Shown here: positions 49,801 through 55,800 of the stretch, in pieces
Layout: every line of letters begins with the position of its first letter
Numbering within the stretch: position 1 is the stretch's first letter
NCBI RefSeq assembly: GCF_019393635.1
Contig: NC_057862.1
Span: forward strand, 701,037,825 to 701,101,824
Reading direction: 5' to 3'
Length of the DNA stretch: 64,000 nt
Source: Dromiciops gliroides
Taxonomy: Eukaryota; Chordata; Mammalia; Microbiotheria; Microbiotheriidae
Program-made: the position numbers and the translations under genes
The notes under the pieces: generated by a model
Databases searched by the model: none
What the model saw: the letters and a program-made list of their open reading frames with translations, nothing else
What the model was told of the DNA's origin: nothing

Positions 49801-52800
49801 AGGAGCGGGCTGCGGCCCCGGCAGCTGCTTACCGGCTGCCCCTCTGTGCCCCGCCGCACCGTCCTCACATACCTGGCTTTTTGTTCAGGGCCCCAGCTCG
49901 GCCAGCGCTTCCCAGAGCCTGGAAAGGAACAGCAAACAGCCTCGCTTGTCTCATCCAACAAACTGACAGGGCTCTTGGGCCCCACTTCTCCCCAACCCCC
50001 TCGCCCAAGGGCGGCCGGCAGGGAGGCACTGAGTCACCATCTTTGGTCTGGTCCTCGTGCCCTGCATCTCTCTGGGCATTCTTTCCCCTGCCCTCCAGCT
50101 GAAGGCTCGTCTCCCTCCCGGCCTCACTGGAGCGTGATCTAAGGGGCTGATCAGCGTTCACATGCCCGCTCCCTCATCTCCCTCCTGGGGGGTCTCGACT
50201 TCAGGGACTATTGTCCAGCCTGCCTCTTTCTGTCTTTCCCCCAAGAATGGTGTCGGCTATTTGACATCCAAAGGGGCGCTAGGCCTGTGCAAACTCTACA
50301 GTCTGTCTCCCGCCTGAGCTGCTGCAGATGACACCAGGCCGGCTCTCGGGGATGAGGCCTCCCAGCTGTACATGCTCACTCCCCATCCCTTTAAAACATG
50401 TCCTAGAGTGCTACCAAGAGTCCGGCCAAGCTCCATCCAGTCCCGCATTTGCCACGTCGGGCTTTTTGCTAGGGCATGTCTCAGCACAGACTACTGGGAG
50501 CCAGCTGTCTGTCTGTTTCTCCCTCAGTATCTCTTTTCAACACTGGACAAAAGGGGAACAAAGAGGACTCTGTCCCGTTCTCTTGATGCTACCTGACAAA
50601 GCACATAGTAGGTGCTCCTAACAAGAAGACACAGAGTTAAGGACACATTCTTTCCTTGGCAACAAACAAGGGACGATGATACTGCTTTGAAGCGATGAGT
50701 GCCCGGCCTGCTGCATGACCACAGCTGACCAAGGCGCACCTCTCCTTGGACCCACTTGCCGGGGGAAACACCCACCGGCTGCTGGCCAGGTGGGTCACCC
50801 CTCCACAAATGGCCAACACGGGGGCCCAGCAGAACCACTCCTGCCCCGGCTCCTTCCATCAGGATCAGCTGGTCTAACCTCACCAGAGGGCAGCCTAGGA
50901 CTCTCCCACTATTTCCCCACATAGAGCAGAGCCTGGCTCACAAATGAACAATCATTGGTTATAACAATAACAACTGATTAATTGATAATTAATAAGGTAC
51001 ATGATACTGGGCCCCCATTTGGCAGATGAGGAAGGTGACTCCAGGCTCCGTACTCTGTGCCTCCCAGACAAGGCTTCTCCTTCCTCACAACCAGCTCCCC
51101 CCAGTGCCCAGGCCACTGATGGCTTTCCCCCTTTTCCCAAGGCATGGGTCATCTCCCACACTGTGCCCTCAGCCCCGCTGTCCTACTCCCCCTGTCACAC
51201 TGGGGCAGCCAGACTCATCAGCCCTCAGGTCTCTCTACCTCAGGTTCCTTGGCTCTGACGTAGTTGGAAGGGAAGATGCCGGTTCGGTTACCGATGCTCC
51301 CTGTCCACCACTCCCCATCCTTCTGGGTGACCAGGATCTCTTCACCCTCGGTGAAGGTCAGATCTCCAGGCTCTGAGCTTGAATAAGAGTAGAGGGCCAC
51401 ATATTCTGCCAGGAAGAAAAGGAAACACCCAGCTGGTCACTTGGGTGTCCTGTGAGTCCTGCTCAAGGTGGCCTTCTGCCCAGAAATGCTGGCCAGCACT
51501 TGGTGGGGTGAAAGGGCCTCTGGGAGACTAATTGTCCCCAAATGACACTGCTCCATCACACCATAGCCACTTCCTCCTCCCTGCTCTGCCTGCCTCCAGT
51601 CTCCCTCAGGCCAACCCCCCTGCTCGCTAAGCACCCCCAGGGCTGACCAGGTGACTCTCTTCCTCCCCCACCACCAGGGACGAGTTCTTGACCTGGGAAT
51701 CACGCCCTTCACAATGGTGTGTCCATACTGCACCTACTCAGTGCTAGGCCCTGGGAGATAGGTGCTATCAGGATCCCACTGGACAGATGAGGAGAATGAG
51801 GCAGGGTCTGAAGTCAGGTCATTCCGACTCCAGACCCAGTGCTCTAGCCACTGAGCCACCCAGCTGTCCTGCACTGACACCTCTAGGAGCAGGGCTCCAC
51901 GACCCAAACAAAGCTCCTCCATTTGGCTTCTAAAGCCCTTCCAGAGCCAGCTTTCCAGCCTCCCCAGGACTCTCCGCCTCCCGCCTCAGGGCCCTGGCTG
52001 CCTCCTTTCCTGGCCCACCCTCCCTCCACCACCAACCACTCTTCTAATGCAATAACTACGGAGTATCTGCCTTCTCTCCGTTGCGTCTATGGACGTGCGC
52101 GTGTGTGTCTGTACATACACCCACACACACAGCTCGCCCCCCAGTAGGTGTTGACGCTGATTGACAGTGGAGGCCCCCGCCCAGGGGGAGCCTGCAGGGA
52201 CCAAGGAGCAGCCCCAGGGCCAGAGCCTCACCTTCTCCCAGTGCAGAGCCCGTGCCGCCCGGCTTCCGGTTGATGCTGGCATAGACAGGTTCTGGTCTAC
52301 AGGTGGGAACAAGAGGGAAGAGTGGGGAGTGACTCCCAGTGGGTGGTGGGCTCCCTCCTTCGGCCCCCCAGGGATTGGCTCCCTCACTGGCCATTCCGCC
52401 AGTGCAGATGCTGTGGGACCATTCCAGGCCGGTCCCGAGAATAAGGCCCAGAGCCGTCTCAGGGCATGGAGCCAAGGCTCTAAGCAGGGAGAATCCCTCA
52501 ACCAAGGGGGGGGGGGGCGGGGGCGGGCGGGCAAGAAGCTCCCCACCCCCAGGCCTTTCAGCCCGAGGTTACATCAGGCCAGGCCTCAACTCAACAGAAG
52601 CCAGGTTCTGATCCAGGCTCACACACGTCCTGGCTGTGGGAGCCAGGCCCAGTTATATTTTCGCTGTCTGCCTCAGGATCTTAACGGCCCCTCCCTCACA
52701 GGATGGTGGTGAGGGTCCAGTGGGCTCAAGCACAGCATTCAGAACACAGAAGGCGTCCCATAAATGTTCTCTAGTATTCCTCCAGACTGTTCTATAACTA

Positions 52801-55800
52801 AAACAGGGTCACTCTGAGGGTTTGATACACAAACAACCCCCAAGGGCACATCTTTCAAAAAAACAGGAAACCGTCTGAGGCCAAGCACACATCATCTGCC
52901 TTGTCCGTCTGTCCACCCATCCTTCCTCCCTCCAGGATTTTTCATCTCCCTTCATTAGAGAGTACCTCATGACCAGCAGGGAGGGCTCCTGCCCCTCTCA
53001 CTTCTCCTCCCAGTGCTGGGCACACAGCAAGCACTTCATAAGGGCTCTTCTCCATTCATTTGTTTGTTTGTCCATTCATTTGGTTATTTATTCAGTCATT
53101 CATTTTTCGTTCATTCTTTTACTTTACTCTTTCATTCATTCCTTCATTTGTTCATTTTCACTCACTTGTTCATTTGTTTGTTTGATTGTTCATTTGTTCA
53201 CCCATTTTCATTCATTCAGTCACTTTTGGTTCATTCATTCATTCGTGGGTTCACTTGTTCACATGTTCATTCATTCTTTCAATTGTTCCTTTGATCTCAT
53301 GGAGTCTGACTACTCATCTCGCTCCCCACCTGTCTGTCAGCACTCTCATCTTGTCTCCCTATACAAGGCCATGTGTGAAGCCTGCTGGGCCTGGGGCTCA
53401 CCGGGACTTGTGCCCTGGCCTTGCTCCATGACTACTGCTGGGCCTGTGTGCTTCCTGCCGCCCTCAGACTCTTGTTACCTATGGACACAAGTCCTTTATC
53501 AGTCTTGCTCTTTGCTCCCTCAGGAAAACCCTGCTCAGAGCTTCCTGCCACCAACATGGGTCACCAACATTTGGCACTGTATCTGGTATCCAGGCAGCGC
53601 TGCATCAGTGTCAGTTAAGCGACACTTGACTGAGTACCTACTATGTGCCAGGCACTGTGCTGAATGCTGGGGACATGATGTGTATATGACTCATTTAAAC
53701 CCAAGGGATGTGAGCAACTAGCCCCAACTGGGGCCAGGGCACCTGGGGCACAGAGCCCTGAGCTCAAATCTGGCCAAAGACACTCCTCGTTGGGAGACCT
53801 TGGGCAAGTCACTGAACCTCTGTCTGCCCCGGTACCCTCACTCCCAGGGGAGGATCCCATGAGGTCATAGTTGCAAAGCACAGTCCATGCTCTGTAAATA
53901 GCCTTTGCTAACCCAAGCTCCAGGTCCATCGGAAACCCAAAGCGCAAGCCCAGGAGCTCTCGTCTTTCTCCTGGCTGACACCCACTGGTCTCTTCTCTGT
54001 GCTCCCCCTCTTCCAATCCTCAGGACAACGTGCCCCTCGTCCTGTGTCTGCACTGGCTTTTCCAAGGTCACGGCAGATAAGGCAGCAGTCAGAGAAAGAC
54101 CCGAGTTCAAATCCAGCTTTAGACACTCCCTGGCTGAGTGTGAACGCCCCTGTCCGTTTCAGTTTGCTCATCTATACAATGGGTCCTCACAGCCCCTCTC
54201 TGCCAGGGAGTTTGGGAGAATGAAGTGAGATGATGGCTGGGAAACTGCCAACAGCAGCCTCAGCACTGTTACGGTGAAAGGCCTGCGTGGAGAGCAATCA
54301 CCCCAGCCCCTCCTCAGAGGCAGACGCTTCTGCCGGGCTTGGGGGCCCAGGAGGAGCAGGCACAGATACTCACTCTTCCTTCTTGGTTTCTGCCAAGATC
54401 TTGACATAGGACTTGGGGAACCACCCTCTGCCTCCATGCACCGACCCGAACCACCAGTTTTCCTGCTGCTCCAGAACCGTGATGATGTCGTGCTTGGAGA
54501 AATTCAGGTGGTTTTCCTTCTTAGCCGTCCAGGAACAGAGCGCTTGTGCCTTCAGGTTCTCTACCGTCTGTCCCTGGGGAAGGCAAATCCAGGGAGTGAC
54601 CTCAAGGTCTGATGACCTCCCGGCCTGGGTCAACCCGCTGGCTGGGTGTGTAGGGGCCACCGTAGGGACACGTACAGTTCATTGAGAGAGGTAACACGGC
54701 ACAGAGGAGAAAGAGCTGACCTCAAAGTCAGAAGACCTGGTCTTCTGCTTATTGCCTCTGGTCACTGCTTATTGGGTGACCCTGAGTTTCCTCCTCTGGG
54801 AGGTTCCCTAGGCCAGTGACCTCCCAAGACCTTTTCCCAAGTCTCCTTCAATGTCTGAATAGCAGAGCTAGAAGGGACAGTGTGACTGTCTACTCTGACC
54901 AACTCATCTTATAAGGGAAGAAACGGGCAATCAGAGCATTGCATGCAAAAGAAGGCATTCCATTCCTGTGGGTTTTCCCTTTGGTTCTGATTCTTCTCTT
55001 ACGACACGACTGATGTGGACATATGGTGAACAAGACTGTAAAGTGGGGCAGCTAGGTGGCACAGTGGATAGAGCACCGGCCCTGGATTCAGGAGGACCTG
55101 AGTTCAAATCCGGCCTTAGACACTTGACACTTACTAGCTGTGTGACCTTGGGCAAGTCACTTAACCCTCACTGTCCCACCAAAAACAAACAAAAAGATAA
55201 CTGAAGACTCCAAAGTGTGATATGTGACCTCTATCAGATTGCCTGATGGCTTCAGGACTGGGGAAGAAAGGGGAGGGGGGTGTGTGGGAGAAACATGTGG
55301 AACTCAAATCTTCCAAAAATGAATGTTGAACATTATCTTTACATGTAATTGAGAAAAAATAAAATTCTTTATATCTATCTATCTATGAAAAAATAAAATT
55401 CCTGCTAGAGCTCATGACTTCTCAAAAAAAAGGCAACCCAGTGAAATGACTACTTTCAACTGAAGTATAAACAAATGCATCTTAGGCTTAAAATCTGAGA
55501 TAGAACAAAGGTCCAGCCCCCAGCCCCCTTTGGCCACGTAACTCTCTCTCCCAGTGGAGCTTCTGGGCAGGCCTTCCTATCCTCCTCAAGCCTAACTCTG
55601 AAACCCGCCCCTGTCAACCCCCCCCAGCCCCACCACAGACATTGGGATGCCCCTAACGAGGCACCGGTCAATGCTTCGTCATAGGACAGGCACGGAGAAG
55701 AGGCTGCAAAGCCCAGAAAACAGAATGAAGGACCACATACCTGTCCGTGAATGGGAGATGCAGATCCAGGGGACACAGTTCGAGTGAAAGCAGATTTCTT

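Larger units (their letters stand above)
52297..54373 (-). other. ITSN2 intron between SH3B and its linker exon
   Basis: 2.1 kb with a TTCA tetranucleotide tract (53050-53290), MIR copies (53755-53900, 54080-54240) and a G run (52506-52516). Confidence 0.6.
54574..55740 (-). other. ITSN2 intron with L1 3' end and SINE
   Basis: 1.2 kb. A plus-strand L1 3' UTR (54955-55345) is split by a SINE (55045-55195), and a short ATCT repeat follows (55372-55386). Confidence 0.65.
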